From contig NZ_CP019962.1 of NCBI RefSeq assembly GCF_000807675.2, forward strand, positions 2,790,001-2,854,000: DNA of 64,000 bases, read 5' to 3'. Source of the DNA: Eubacterium limosum (GTDB lineage Bacteria; Bacillota; Clostridia; Eubacteriales; Eubacteriaceae). A program made the position numbers and the translations under genes. The notes under the pieces were generated by a model. That model saw only the letters and a list, made by a program, of their open reading frames with translations, did no database searches and had not been told where the DNA came from. Shown here piece after piece: positions 9,198 to 17,724 of this stretch (its first letter is position 1; each line of letters starts with the position of its first letter).

Positions 9198-9234
9198 AAA
9201 AGACCATTTTCCAGCGGGAAAATGGTCTTTTTAT
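9197..9234. terminator. Bidirectional terminator between ispD and the carotenoid operon
   Basis: AAAGACCATTTTCC and GGAAAATGGTCTTT pair around AGCG, with T-rich flanks on both strands. It can stop ispD transcription and, on the minus strand, the operon ending in the DUF92 gene. Confidence 0.85.
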
Positions 9235-9244
9235 ATTTGAGCTT

Positions 9245-10051
9245 TTATAAAAGATTAAAGAAGATGCTGCCAAACACTCCGGCAACCATACCGCTCAGGA
9301 AATTGACGACATCATTGTTCATGATTTTAAAGCCTTTGACCAGCACCGCAGCCTCGCCGTGATGCTCGGTCTTTTCTGTCAGGCGGCCGCAGCTGGCACA
9401 GCGGTACTGAGCCTGAACCACAGCGCCCAGAATACTGTCGGTCACACAGCCCAGAAAACCGCTGACGGTGATAATGAGCACCCATGAAAGACGGAGAACC
9501 GGGAGCCCCCAAAACAGCCCGCCGGACAGGCAGAAAACCAGAGCAATGAACAGCGCGCCGGAAAACGAGGCGGCCATCCCCAGAGGACTCACAGCGCCTG
9601 AAGTACCAGCCTCCATGGGCTTAAAGCCAATGATTGAAACCGGCGGCTTCCGGTTTAAAACGCCAATCTCCGAGGCCCAGGTATCCGCATTGGAGGAGGC
9701 AAAGGAGGCGGCAAAAATAATGAGGAAAACAGGATTCTGATAGAACCAGAAGAGGATTGCCGCTGCCATGCCCGGAGCGCCGTTGGCAAAAACCTGTACT
9801 GCGTCGCGCTGGCCGCCTTTTTCATTGAGCTGCTGGGCAGCTTCCTTTTTACTGGATTTGATAAAGGTCAGCAGGCTGGAAGAAATGAAAAAGGCGATCA
9901 TGGTCAGCCAGAACAGGAGGCCGCCGCAGAGGTAAATAACGGTGCCGAGCACCACTGCCGCCGCGAAGCCGCTAAGGCTCAGGGCCTTTTTTTTATAGGC
10001 TGCAAAGCCAATGATGGCGCTCAGAAGAACGCCGAGTAGTAAAGCTTTCAT
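9245..10051 (-). CDS. DUF92 family membrane protein, resembles phytyl-phosphate kinase VTE6
   Basis: The protein has 268 residues with about six membrane segments. Conserved DUF92 features are the motif ASFASSNADTWASEIGVL near residue 115 and a loop with CxxC followed by His (CASCGRLTEKTEHHG) near residue 218. Plant VTE6 belongs to this family and phosphorylates phytyl monophosphate to the diphosphate. It is the last gene of a four-gene operon with a VTE5-like kinase, phytoene synthase and phytoene desaturase. The inferred task is the second phosphorylation of a prenyl alcohol for carotenoid synthesis. The substrate is not established. Confidence 0.8.
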   Translation of the reverse strand: MKALLLGVLLSAIIGFAAYKKKALSLSGFAAAVVLGTVIYLCGGLLFWLTMIAFFISSSLLTFIKSSKKEAAQQLNEKGGQRDAVQVFANGAPGMAAAILFWFYQNPVFLIIFAASFASSNADTWASEIGVLNRKPPVSIIGFKPMEAGTSGAVSPLGMAASFSGALFIALVFCLSGGLFWGLPVLRLSWVLIITVSGFLGCVTDSILGAVVQAQYRCASCGRLTEKTEHHGEAAVLVKGFKIMNNDVVNFLSGMVAGVFGSIFFNLL

Positions 10052-10061
10052 TGATTACTCC

Positions 10062-10730
10062 TTAAAAAAACAGCTGGTATAGGAAAAAGGTCAGCAGAGG
10101 AACGGTCAGGTTATCAAGACCAAAGGGGGAGACGGCCTCTACTACCGTGGCAAAAACCGCAAGAATCAGGGCCTGAAGCAGGATACTTCCCAGAAAGACT
10201 GGTGTTGCAGCCCAGAGGATCACGGCGCAGACCACAAAGGAAACTACCAGCATGGTCAGGCTGCCTACGTAGCTTTTGGTATTGCCGAAGATACGGTACG
10301 CCATTATGCCATAGCGTTTTCCAATGACTGCGGCCAGACCGTCACCATATCCCATGATAAAGACGCCGAGGGCCCCGGCATAGGGCGGGCTGTAGCCGCC
10401 AAAGCATAGGATGGTCAAAACCAGCAGGGAGATGGGGTAATAAACGGTACCCAGATCCCCTTTGCCCTCGTGGCGCTCCATGGCGCTGAACAGATCCTTC
10501 CGATAGGAAATAGCGTTAAGCACAATAAAGACTGCCGGCACCACGGATGCCCACACTACGTTATTAAAACAGGCCATGGCAATGAGCCACCAGTTAGATA
10601 CACCAATGTGCACGAGCTTACGGGAGCCTTCTGTGGACAGCCCACGCTTTTGCAGCAGGGTGGACAGCCCCAGTATGATAAAAACATAGATAAAAGACAG
10701 AATGATCCCGAGAAGATTTGTGTCGATCAT
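10062..10730 (-). CDS. Diacylglycerol/dolichol/phytol kinase family protein (VTE5-like)
   Basis: The protein has 222 residues, almost all membrane helix (about seven segments). TEGSRKLVHIGVSNWWL near residue 33, MGYGDGLAAVIGKRYG near 127 and the block FGNTKSYVGSLTM are hallmark pieces of the CTP-dependent SEC59/VTE5 phytol-kinase family. The product would be a prenyl monophosphate, which the adjacent DUF92 protein could phosphorylate again. Its first codons overlap the end of the phytoene synthase gene by 4 bases, so it is firmly in the operon. The substrate could be farnesol, geranylgeraniol or undecaprenol. Confidence 0.8.
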   Translation of the reverse strand: MIDTNLLGIILSFIYVFIILGLSTLLQKRGLSTEGSRKLVHIGVSNWWLIAMACFNNVVWASVVPAVFIVLNAISYRKDLFSAMERHEGKGDLGTVYYPISLLVLTILCFGGYSPPYAGALGVFIMGYGDGLAAVIGKRYGIMAYRIFGNTKSYVGSLTMLVVSFVVCAVILWAATPVFLGSILLQALILAVFATVVEAVSPFGLDNLTVPLLTFFLYQLFF

Positions 10731-11590
10731 AAAGGGTTACCTCTCAAATTTCGAACCGCCTGGGTGCTTTGGCGGTAGAGTAAGAGCTGCCGTGCCTTTG
10801 GCACCACAGCCCTTTTGCTGAAGCAGTCGTATTGGTTGTCCCGGACAGCGGTCAGTATCTGGCGGTAGAGGACAGTGGCCAGGAGTACAGGCAGGCGGCT
10901 GTCTGCGTCAAACAGAGGAAGTCCCATCAGCGCTTTTTTATAGAGAAACTCGGATCGGCGGGCCTCATGTTCCCAAAGCTGTTTAAAGGTGTGGTTGACA
11001 GTCTGTCCGTGCAGTTCCTCGTCAGAGTAGCCGTAAAGCAGCTGGATTTCCCGGGGAATATAGACCCGTTTGTTTGTCAGATCCTCACCCACGTCCCGGA
11101 GGATATTGGTCAGCTGCATGGCCTTGCCGAGATCCACTGCGTTTTGCGTAAGAAGCCGGTGATGTTTTGAGAGCACAGGCAAGATCATGAGCCCGACACT
11201 GCCGGCGACATAGTAGCAGTAGCTCTCAAGGGCGGTTTGGGTAGCAGGCTGTTCAAAGTTTAGGTCCATACGCTGACCAGTGAGCATATCATCAAAGGGC
11301 AAAAAATCAATATTGTAGTGCTCAGCTGTGTGCCGGAGCGCCCGCCACATGGGCTCATCCGGGGTGAGACCGGCTTTGAAAGCTTCAAAGGTTTCCTGAA
11401 AGGCTTCAAGCCCGCGGCGATCCTGTTGAATATCGGCCAGATCGTCAGCCCTGCGGCAAAAGGCATAGATGGCAAAGATGGATAAAGCTTTTTGACGGGG
11501 CAGCGCCGAAAAAGCCCGGTAAAAGCTTTTGGAATTTTCCTTGATCACGTCCTCACAGAAGGCGTAATCACGTTCGAGAGTGGCGTTCAT
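10727..11590 (-). CDS. Phytoene/dehydrosqualene synthase
   Basis: The protein has 287 residues and belongs to the squalene/phytoene synthase family, condensing two prenyl diphosphates head to head. Both Mg-binding acidic motifs are present: DDLAD at 49-53 and DVGED at 166-170. Other landmarks are SKSFYRAFSALP near residue 20 and KRVYIPREI near 174. Whether C15 (CrtM type) or C20 (CrtB type) substrates are used cannot be told by eye. The start overlaps the desaturase gene stop by 4 bases. It forms an operon with crtN-type desaturase and two prenyl-alcohol-kinase-like genes. Confidence 0.92.
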   Translation of the reverse strand: MNATLERDYAFCEDVIKENSKSFYRAFSALPRQKALSIFAIYAFCRRADDLADIQQDRRGLEAFQETFEAFKAGLTPDEPMWRALRHTAEHYNIDFLPFDDMLTGQRMDLNFEQPATQTALESYCYYVAGSVGLMILPVLSKHHRLLTQNAVDLGKAMQLTNILRDVGEDLTNKRVYIPREIQLLYGYSDEELHGQTVNHTFKQLWEHEARRSEFLYKKALMGLPLFDADSRLPVLLATVLYRQILTAVRDNQYDCFSKRAVVPKARQLLLYRQSTQAVRNLRGNPL

Positions 11591-13086
11591 AGCAGGCCGT
11601 CATCCCTTAAAAGCTCATCCACCGCCAGCTTGGCTGAGGTGAGGACAATGGGAACCCCGGCGCCGGGATGCACACTGCTGCCACAGAAGTAAAGCCCCTC
11701 ACAGTGATCAGCCTTGTTGTGGGGACGAAAATAATTACTCTGGAACAGGGTTGGCTTCAGCCCAAAGGTCGCGCCGTTATAGGCGTGGAAAGTATCCTGG
11801 AAATCCAGCGGGGTCAGTCTTTTCTCAAAGACGATGTGGCTTTCGATATCCTCAAGTCCCGGGATGGCGGACAGCTTGTCCAGAATTTTTTCACGGTAGG
11901 CTTTGATGGTTCGGTTGTCCCATAAAACATCGCCCTTGGAGAGCTCGGATACTGGTACCAGTACATAAAGCGCCTCACAACCCTCAGGGGCCATGGACGC
12001 GTCGATTTTTGAGGGCAGATAAAGATAGATGGAAGGATCCTCGGGCAGAGTATAGGTTTCAAAAATTTCACGGACATTCTGGTCAAAATCGCCGCCAAAG
12101 CGGATATTGTGCACTGCCAGATCCGGGATTTTTTTATCCAGCCCCAGGTAGAGCAGAAAGCAGGAGCAGGAGTATTCCAGCTCGTCGATCTTATCGTCCG
12201 TATATTTGCCCTTTGCCTCCTCGTTATGAACCAGGGATTTCATGGCATAGGGGAAATCCGCACTGCAGACGATGTAGTCCGGAGATTCCACAGTATCACC
12301 AATGTGGACGCCCACAGCCCGGCCGTTTTCAATATCGATGCAGTCAACCGGTGTGTCCAGCCGCAGGGTGCCGCCAAGCTCTTCAAAGAGACGCACCATG
12401 CCCTCTGCCATGGTATACATGCCGCCTGGCATGTACCACACGCCGTAGAGCAGCTCGATCATGGGAATGATGGTGTAAATCGAAGGACCCTGATAGGGTG
12501 AAATGCCAATATAAAGGGTCTGGAATGCCAGAGCCTTCCGCAGGTTTTCATTTTTTACAAATTTGGAAATCGAGGTGTAGGCGTCGTCAAAGGTCTTGAG
12601 CTTCATGGCGTTGGCCAGGGATTTGAGGTTGTAAAAATCACCGCGGTCCCGGAAGGATTTATCAATAAACTCATCCTTGGCTACCAGATAGCGTTTGTAG
12701 ACATCAGCCAGATAGTTAAAATAGCCGAGAGTATCCTCGGGACTGATGGATTCCAGCATGCCTGTCAGCTCGGTCAGTTCTGAGGATACCCGCTGCTGCT
12801 CGCCGTCTGAAAAAGTGAGGACATACATTGGGTCCAGCCGTTTCATGGGAATGTAATCCTGAGGGTTTCTTCCGGCGTATTCAAAAATTTCTCTGTAAAT
12901 ATCGGGCATCATGACAATGGTCGGTCCCACGTCAAAGGTAAAGCCCTGTTCTTTGATCTGGTTCATTTTACCGCCAGCCTGGGGCAGGCGTTCGCAGATA
13001 TCGACCTCATAGCCGTTTTTTAAGAGGCGGATGCCGGCGGCGAGTCCGGCTGTCCCGGCACCTATAATTGTAACTTTTTTGGCCAA
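11587..13086 (-). CDS. Phytoene/dehydrosqualene desaturase (CrtI/CrtN family)
   Basis: The protein has 499 residues and begins with a TTG codon (13084-13086) behind AAGGAG. An FAD-binding Rossmann motif opens it (VTIIGAGTAGLAAGIRLL), followed by GGKMNQIKEQGFTFDVGPT, typical of the CrtI/CrtN family. The C-terminus carries the second FAD region LYFCGSSVHPGAGVPIVLTSA near residue 466. It introduces double bonds into the product of the synthase encoded next. It is the first gene of the minus-strand operon. In an anaerobe FAD re-oxidation would need an acceptor other than oxygen. Confidence 0.93.
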   Translation of the reverse strand: MAKKVTIIGAGTAGLAAGIRLLKNGYEVDICERLPQAGGKMNQIKEQGFTFDVGPTIVMMPDIYREIFEYAGRNPQDYIPMKRLDPMYVLTFSDGEQQRVSSELTELTGMLESISPEDTLGYFNYLADVYKRYLVAKDEFIDKSFRDRGDFYNLKSLANAMKLKTFDDAYTSISKFVKNENLRKALAFQTLYIGISPYQGPSIYTIIPMIELLYGVWYMPGGMYTMAEGMVRLFEELGGTLRLDTPVDCIDIENGRAVGVHIGDTVESPDYIVCSADFPYAMKSLVHNEEAKGKYTDDKIDELEYSCSCFLLYLGLDKKIPDLAVHNIRFGGDFDQNVREIFETYTLPEDPSIYLYLPSKIDASMAPEGCEALYVLVPVSELSKGDVLWDNRTIKAYREKILDKLSAIPGLEDIESHIVFEKRLTPLDFQDTFHAYNGATFGLKPTLFQSNYFRPHNKADHCEGLYFCGSSVHPGAGVPIVLTSAKLAVDELLRDDGLL

Positions 13087-13110
13087 ATTAATCAGCTCCT
13101 TATCGTTTTG

Positions 13111-13133
13111 TTTAAAGGTTATATACCCTTAAA
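13111..13133 (-). promoter_or_regulatory. Imperfect inverted repeat in the leader of the carotenoid operon
   Basis: TTTAAAGGT and ACCCTTAAA flank TATAT, 8 of 9 positions paired. It lies about 25 bases before the TTG start of the desaturase gene. It could be an operator or a leader hairpin; nothing in the window says which. Confidence 0.3.
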
Positions 13134-13200
13134 CCGAAAAAGGAAACTATTAAGCGATGCAGCAAATACTAAACCTATAGGAATAAATCAAGCCTTCTGG

Positions 13201-13776
13201 CTATTTTAGACAGTGCCGGACCAGTTCAGGAGGCACTGTACGGATCAGCTCAAGGGCGGCGTTGGTGTCATAAAGCCAGGCCTCTGCCTGATCTCTTGGA
13301 ATAACGACTGGCATCCGGTTGTGGATCTCGGCAACCAGACTGACAGGCTCTCTGGTCAGAATGACAAATTCGCGGGTATCGCCTGCCTCACGGTAGATGC
13401 CTGCCAGATAAATGAGGGAAGGGCCACTGCCCTCAAAGACAAAAAGCTTTTTCTCCGGCGTCCACTCATAAAAGCCTTCGGCGGGGACCAGACAACGGCG
13501 GTTTAAAAAATCTTCCCGGAAAGTCTCTTTTTCAAGCAGTGTTTCGGAGCGGGCATTGATGATTAAAGCTTTGCGGTAGGGATTGGGATAACCCCACTTC
13601 ATGACTGTTGGCACTCTTCCGTTTTTATCTCCGGCGATATAAACCGGTGCGTACTCGGAGGGAGCGATGTCGCCCTTTGACGCAGGTGCTTTGGTCTCTG
13701 CACTCATCAGAGCCTGCCAGAGCCTCCGGGCTTCCGTATCGGTTTTATGTGAGAATAGGGTGTAACGTCCGCACAT
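13201..13776 (-). CDS. SRAP-domain protein (YedK/HMCES family)
   Basis: The family crosslinks covalently to abasic sites in single-stranded DNA, shielding them. The protein has 191 residues, somewhat shorter than E. coli YedK. The catalytic Cys2 is present in MCGRYTLF; after Met removal it is N-terminal. IINARSETLLEK, CLVPAEGFYEW and the catalytic-His segment IHNRMPVVI all appear. It is transcribed alone between the carotenoid operon and the surface protein gene, on the same strand as both. Confidence 0.93.
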   Translation of the reverse strand: MCGRYTLFSHKTDTEARRLWQALMSAETKAPASKGDIAPSEYAPVYIAGDKNGRVPTVMKWGYPNPYRKALIINARSETLLEKETFREDFLNRRCLVPAEGFYEWTPEKKLFVFEGSGPSLIYLAGIYREAGDTREFVILTREPVSLVAEIHNRMPVVIPRDQAEAWLYDTNAALELIRTVPPELVRHCLK

Positions 13777-13796
13777 AGACAGACCTCCTTTATAAT

Positions 13797-13822
13797 GCTG
13801 CCCGTATTATAAACCGGGCAGC
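13797..13822 (-). terminator. Stem-loop between surface protein and SRAP genes
   Basis: GCTGCCCG and CGGGCAGC pair perfectly around a 10-base loop. On the minus strand it is followed by ATTATAAAGG, not a clean T-run. It may therefore be a weak terminator for the surface protein gene or a leader hairpin of the SRAP gene. Confidence 0.5.
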
Positions 13823-13839
13823 TGAAAACAGGCTTTAGT

Positions 13840-15471
13840 TTAGCTGGCGCGTTTACGGGCGAAAGCTGCCGTTCCTGCGAGGACTGCCGCCAGCAGGGTA
13901 AAGGGCAGGACTGGTGAGGCGGCGTTATCTGTACTGGTTTTGGGGTTGACTGGGCTGGCTGTGGTTACTGGCTGTGGTACCTCTGGTTCATCGGCCGGTG
14001 ACTCGCCCGGTGCAGCGAGCGTACCGCTATAGACAGCATTGTTATGGCTGTCATAGGCAGTAACACGAACGCCAAGTGTTTTGCCGGCCATGCTTTCATC
14101 AATGGGAATATCATGTTTAAATTCAAGCTCAGAAGGGCCCGATGCGCGTACTAGTGTATCGACAGGCTTGTCAATATTTAGGTCGACACCATCGCCAGTG
14201 ATATCATAATGAAGACGGGTAATTTTATTGTTCAGGGTATAGGAATTGTCGCCGTTGTCGACAATATCCTCAGAGGCCAGTTGAATGGGCGCAGTAACGC
14301 CATAAATTGCAAGAGTTTCTCCGGCATCTCCGCATGTAATGCCATCTTTGGTGTCGAGGTCTGTCGCGGTGACAATATCGGCTGTATTGTAGGTGTTTTC
14401 ATCCGTAGCACCTGCGATTACCTCAGCCCGGGTAATGGCAACCTTTTGCCCGGTGGGCAGCGCCTCCAGCTCTGCCTTAACAGTATTGCCGCCGATCGTG
14501 AGAGAGGGTTCTCCAATACTGTAATAGTAATAAGCCATACGGTCGGGACTGTCAATAGCGCCCTGGGCCTGGAGAGCGCCGAGCTCAACGCTGTAGCTGG
14601 AGCTTGACTTTTTCAGGTTGTACAAAACACAGTGGACCTTGCCGGAAGCGTACTCGGCTGCATCAGCAGCGCGCCATTCAGGTAGGATCTCACAGAAAAT
14701 ACTTTGTGACCAGTAGCCGGGAAAGGGATCGCTGTAAACACGGTAGCCGTTATCGTCTGCCCAGGTTTTTACAAAATTAAAGTGTTCATCTGGAGAAAAA
14801 CGTGCCAGTACCTTGTTTTCAGAAACGCCGATGGTGATGGCCTTTTGAGTCTGGGCGAGTACTGTGGAGTCTTGTTCCTCCAGCGTAACTTTGATGGTGT
14901 AATTCCCCTCAGAAAGCTCTGGATAGGCCGCACCATTTGCGTCCCGCCATTTCATCTGGTCAATCTCATTACCTCCTGCGATCATAGCATAAAAAGATTT
15001 ATCATTATAATAGCATTTGATAGAGGCGTTGTTAAAGTCGCTCCCATTAACTGGGTCGGTGCTGATCAGCTCTGGCATGCCGGAGCTTTTGATATCCTCT
15101 GTGGTAACCGGACTGTAGTAATTCAGATTGTTGGGTAGATAAAGACTTGTGTTTCCCTTGACCGAGGTAGTGACATTTCTGACTGAAGTGCCGTCTGCAT
15201 CTGTCAGCGAAACGGTCAGGACAGCGTCATCTGGCAGACTGCTTCCGTTTTCGATGCTGCCGAGAACATAAAAGCTTCTGCCAGGGGCGATGGTGGTTTC
15301 TGCTTCAGAGGGTGTTTCAATGCTCAGGGATGCGGAGGGCGCAGCCGCAGCGCCGGCCTCCTCAGCTAAAACGCCAAAGGGCCAGACGAGCAGTGTCAAT
15401 GCCACAAAAGCACAGCAAAAAAGCCTTGAAAAGCGGCTTTTTAAATGGAATGATCTTGCATTTGATTTCAT
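13840..15471 (-). CDS. Sortase-anchored surface protein, unknown function
   Basis: The protein has 543 residues. The N-terminus has a basic region and hydrophobic core (FCCAFVALTLLVWPFGVLA), with probable cleavage after AEEA. The C-terminus has the sorting-signal order: NPKTS near residue 508, a hydrophobic stretch VLPFTLLAAVLAGTAAFA, then RKRAS. The middle is low in cysteine and rich in Thr, Ser, Asp and Asn with beta-type, immunoglobulin-like composition. NPKTS differs from LPXTG and from the common NPKTG, so a dedicated sortase is possible. No sortase gene is in the window. Confidence 0.75.
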   Translation of the reverse strand: MKSNARSFHLKSRFSRLFCCAFVALTLLVWPFGVLAEEAGAAAAPSASLSIETPSEAETTIAPGRSFYVLGSIENGSSLPDDAVLTVSLTDADGTSVRNVTTSVKGNTSLYLPNNLNYYSPVTTEDIKSSGMPELISTDPVNGSDFNNASIKCYYNDKSFYAMIAGGNEIDQMKWRDANGAAYPELSEGNYTIKVTLEEQDSTVLAQTQKAITIGVSENKVLARFSPDEHFNFVKTWADDNGYRVYSDPFPGYWSQSIFCEILPEWRAADAAEYASGKVHCVLYNLKKSSSSYSVELGALQAQGAIDSPDRMAYYYYSIGEPSLTIGGNTVKAELEALPTGQKVAITRAEVIAGATDENTYNTADIVTATDLDTKDGITCGDAGETLAIYGVTAPIQLASEDIVDNGDNSYTLNNKITRLHYDITGDGVDLNIDKPVDTLVRASGPSELEFKHDIPIDESMAGKTLGVRVTAYDSHNNAVYSGTLAAPGESPADEPEVPQPVTTASPVNPKTSTDNAASPVLPFTLLAAVLAGTAAFARKRAS

Positions 15472-15734
15472 AATAAACCTCTCCTTTTAAATGTAATCAT
15501 AAAAAGAGTATATCATTTGAAAAGGCCCGTAACAACCGGCTTTTGCCGTCTTGAAAAACACTTGAAGAATTCAGGAAGATGTTTCTGCTTCATTCTTTTT
15601 TCAGAAGGGAATTAATACTTTCCTTTTAAGCCAAAAAAAGCTATAATATTATATAATGAACAATAAATAATGGGTAAATAGGACATTTGCCCGGCCTTAG
15701 AACATCAAAGATACGAAGATTTGGAGGATTATCG

Positions 15735-16697
15735 ATGATGGAATTTGATAAAGAATTATTAACAAAAATGTATTATAGAATGAACCAGGCCCGCTTTTTT
15801 GAAGAAAAGGTAGCCTGGCTGTTTTCAAGGGGACAGGTCCATGGGACCACCCATCTGTCTATGGGACAGGAAGGCTCTGCAGTAGGGGCCTGTCTGGCTT
15901 TGGACGAGGGAGACCTTGTGTCTCTGACACATCGCGGCCACTCCCAGGCCATTGGTTTTGGCCTTGACGTCAAGCTGATGATGGCGGAATTTTTAGGCAA
16001 GGAAACCGGCTACTGTAAGGGTAAGGGCGGTTCCATGCACATCGCGGATTTGAAATCCGGAAATATCGGAGCCAATGGCGTGGTCGGCGGTGGTTATCCA
16101 CTGTCCTGCGGCGCGGCATTGACTCAGAAATACAAAAAAACCGGCAAGGTTGTACTCTGCTTTGCAGGCGACGGGTCGACCAATGAGGGGAACTTTCATG
16201 AATCTCTGAATCTGGCATCGGTCTGGAAGCTGCCGGTCATTTTTTATGTTGAAAACAACCTGTACGGCATGTCAACCCCCATCGAAAAGCATATGAATAT
16301 CGAAAACATTTCGGACCGTGCGGCGGCTTATGGCATTCCAGGGCTTACCATTGACGGCAACGACATAATCGAGGTTTATAAAATTGTCAGAAAAGCTCGT
16401 CAGTACGCTCATTCCGGCAAGGGCCCTGTGCTCATCGAGAGCAAGACCTACCGCTACAATGGCCATTCCAAGAGCGACGCCCAGGTTTACCGGAGCAAGG
16501 AGGAAGTAGAGGCATGGCGGCAGAAAGACCCCATCACCCGCTTTGAGCGGTACCTGGAAGAAGATAAGGTCATGCTTCCGGATCAGATGGTACAGATAAA
16601 GGAAGCGGCGTACCAGAGTATTGAGGACGCTGTAGAATTTGCAAAAAACAGTCCTGAACCGCCAGTTACCGCAGTTCTGGAAGACGTATACGCTTAG
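15735..16697 (+). CDS. TPP-dependent dehydrogenase E1 alpha subunit (acetoin/pyruvate type)
   Basis: The protein has 320 residues from the ATG at 15735, 7 bases after GGAGG. With E1 beta it decarboxylates a 2-oxo substrate or cleaves acetoin, passing the C2 unit to the E2 lipoyl group. The TPP-binding motif GDGSTNEGNFHESLNLASVW is near residue 152, the GKGGSMHIAD loop near 98, and the phosphorylation-loop-like YRYNGHSKSD near 250. I favour acetoin dehydrogenase (AcoA) over pyruvate dehydrogenase because anaerobes usually oxidise pyruvate by PFOR. That is inference; no acetoin regulator is adjacent. It is first gene of a four-subunit operon. Confidence 0.88.
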   Translation: MMEFDKELLTKMYYRMNQARFFEEKVAWLFSRGQVHGTTHLSMGQEGSAVGACLALDEGDLVSLTHRGHSQAIGFGLDVKLMMAEFLGKETGYCKGKGGSMHIADLKSGNIGANGVVGGGYPLSCGAALTQKYKKTGKVVLCFAGDGSTNEGNFHESLNLASVWKLPVIFYVENNLYGMSTPIEKHMNIENISDRAAAYGIPGLTIDGNDIIEVYKIVRKARQYAHSGKGPVLIESKTYRYNGHSKSDAQVYRSKEEVEAWRQKDPITRFERYLEEDKVMLPDQMVQIKEAAYQSIEDAVEFAKNSPEPPVTAVLEDVYA

Positions 16698-16709
16698 GAG
16701 GTGCTTTTT

Positions 16710-17705
16710 ATGGAAATGCAGGAAATGACTTATCGTGAAGCAATCCGCCTGGCCATGTCAGAGGAGATGCGGCGCGACAATGATGTGATTTTTATGGGAG
16801 AGGATATCGGCGTTTACGGCGGGGGCTTTGGTGTCTCTGTTGGCATGATCGACGAGTTCGGTGAGGAGCGCGTCATGGATACGCCTATCTCTGAATCAGT
16901 AATCGTAGGTGCAGCTGCGGGAGCAGCTGTGACAGGACTACGCCCCATTTGTGAAATGATGTTTATGGATTTTATCTCGTTTGGAATGGATTCTTTAGTC
17001 AACCAGGCGGCCAAGCTGCGCTATATGTTCGGCGGTGAGGCCCAGGTGCCAATGGTTGTGCGTCTGCCGTCAGGCTCCGGCACAGGAGCGGCGGCTCAGC
17101 ACTGCCAGACGCTGGAGGCATGGATGTGCCATGTGCCGGGGCTTAAGGTGGTCACGCCGTCCACTCCGGCTCAGGCAAAGGGACTTTTAAAAGCAGCAAT
17201 CCGGGATAATAATCCGGTCTGTTTCATTGAACATAAGCTTCTTTACAAAATGAAAGGTATGGTGCCTGTTGATGACAATTACCTCATTCCCATTGGTGAG
17301 ACATTTGTGGAGCGCCAGGGAACAGATGTCACCATTGTGGCATGGGGCACACTGCTTGTGAAGGCCATGGAGGCCGCAGAAAAGCTGGCGGAGGAAGGTA
17401 TTGAGGTAGAGATTGTCAATCCGATGACGCTTTATCCCATGGATATGGGGCCCATTATGGAATCCGTCAGGAAGACTGGCCGTCTGATCATTGCCCACGA
17501 GGCAGCCAAAACCGGCGGAGTTGGCGGAGAGATCGCTGCACGGATTGCAGAGAGTGACTGCTTTGACTATATGGACGCGCCAATTATCCGTCTCGGCGGA
17601 CTGGACGTGCCCATTCCATATAACCGTAATCTGGAAGCCGCTGTGGTACCACAGATAGAAGATCTTATGGATGCCGTTTATCAGGTAGTCGGATGCGACG
17701 ATTAA
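16710..17705 (+). CDS. TPP-dependent dehydrogenase E1 beta subunit (acetoin/pyruvate type)
   Basis: The protein has 331 residues. I chose the ATG at 16710 because AGGAGG at 16696-16701 lies right before it; an in-frame GTG at 16701 overlaps that site. Transketolase-like motifs are present: [18 protein letters not shown] near residue 30, [17 protein letters not shown] near 58, and the C-terminal [20 protein letters not shown] near 257. It pairs with the E1 alpha subunit encoded 12 bases upstream and should form the alpha2beta2 E1 of the complex. Confidence 0.9.
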   Translation: MEMQEMTYREAIRLAMSEEMRRDNDVIFMGEDIGVYGGGFGVSVGMIDEFGEERVMDTPISESVIVGAAAGAAVTGLRPICEMMFMDFISFGMDSLVNQAAKLRYMFGGEAQVPMVVRLPSGSGTGAAAQHCQTLEAWMCHVPGLKVVTPSTPAQAKGLLKAAIRDNNPVCFIEHKLLYKMKGMVPVDDNYLIPIGETFVERQGTDVTIVAWGTLLVKAMEAAEKLAEEGIEVEIVNPMTLYPMDMGPIMESVRKTGRLIIAHEAAKTGGVGGEIAARIAESDCFDYMDAPIIRLGGLDVPIPYNRNLEAAVVPQIEDLMDAVYQVVGCDD

Positions 17706-17724
17706 ATAGAAAGGGATTACAAAT

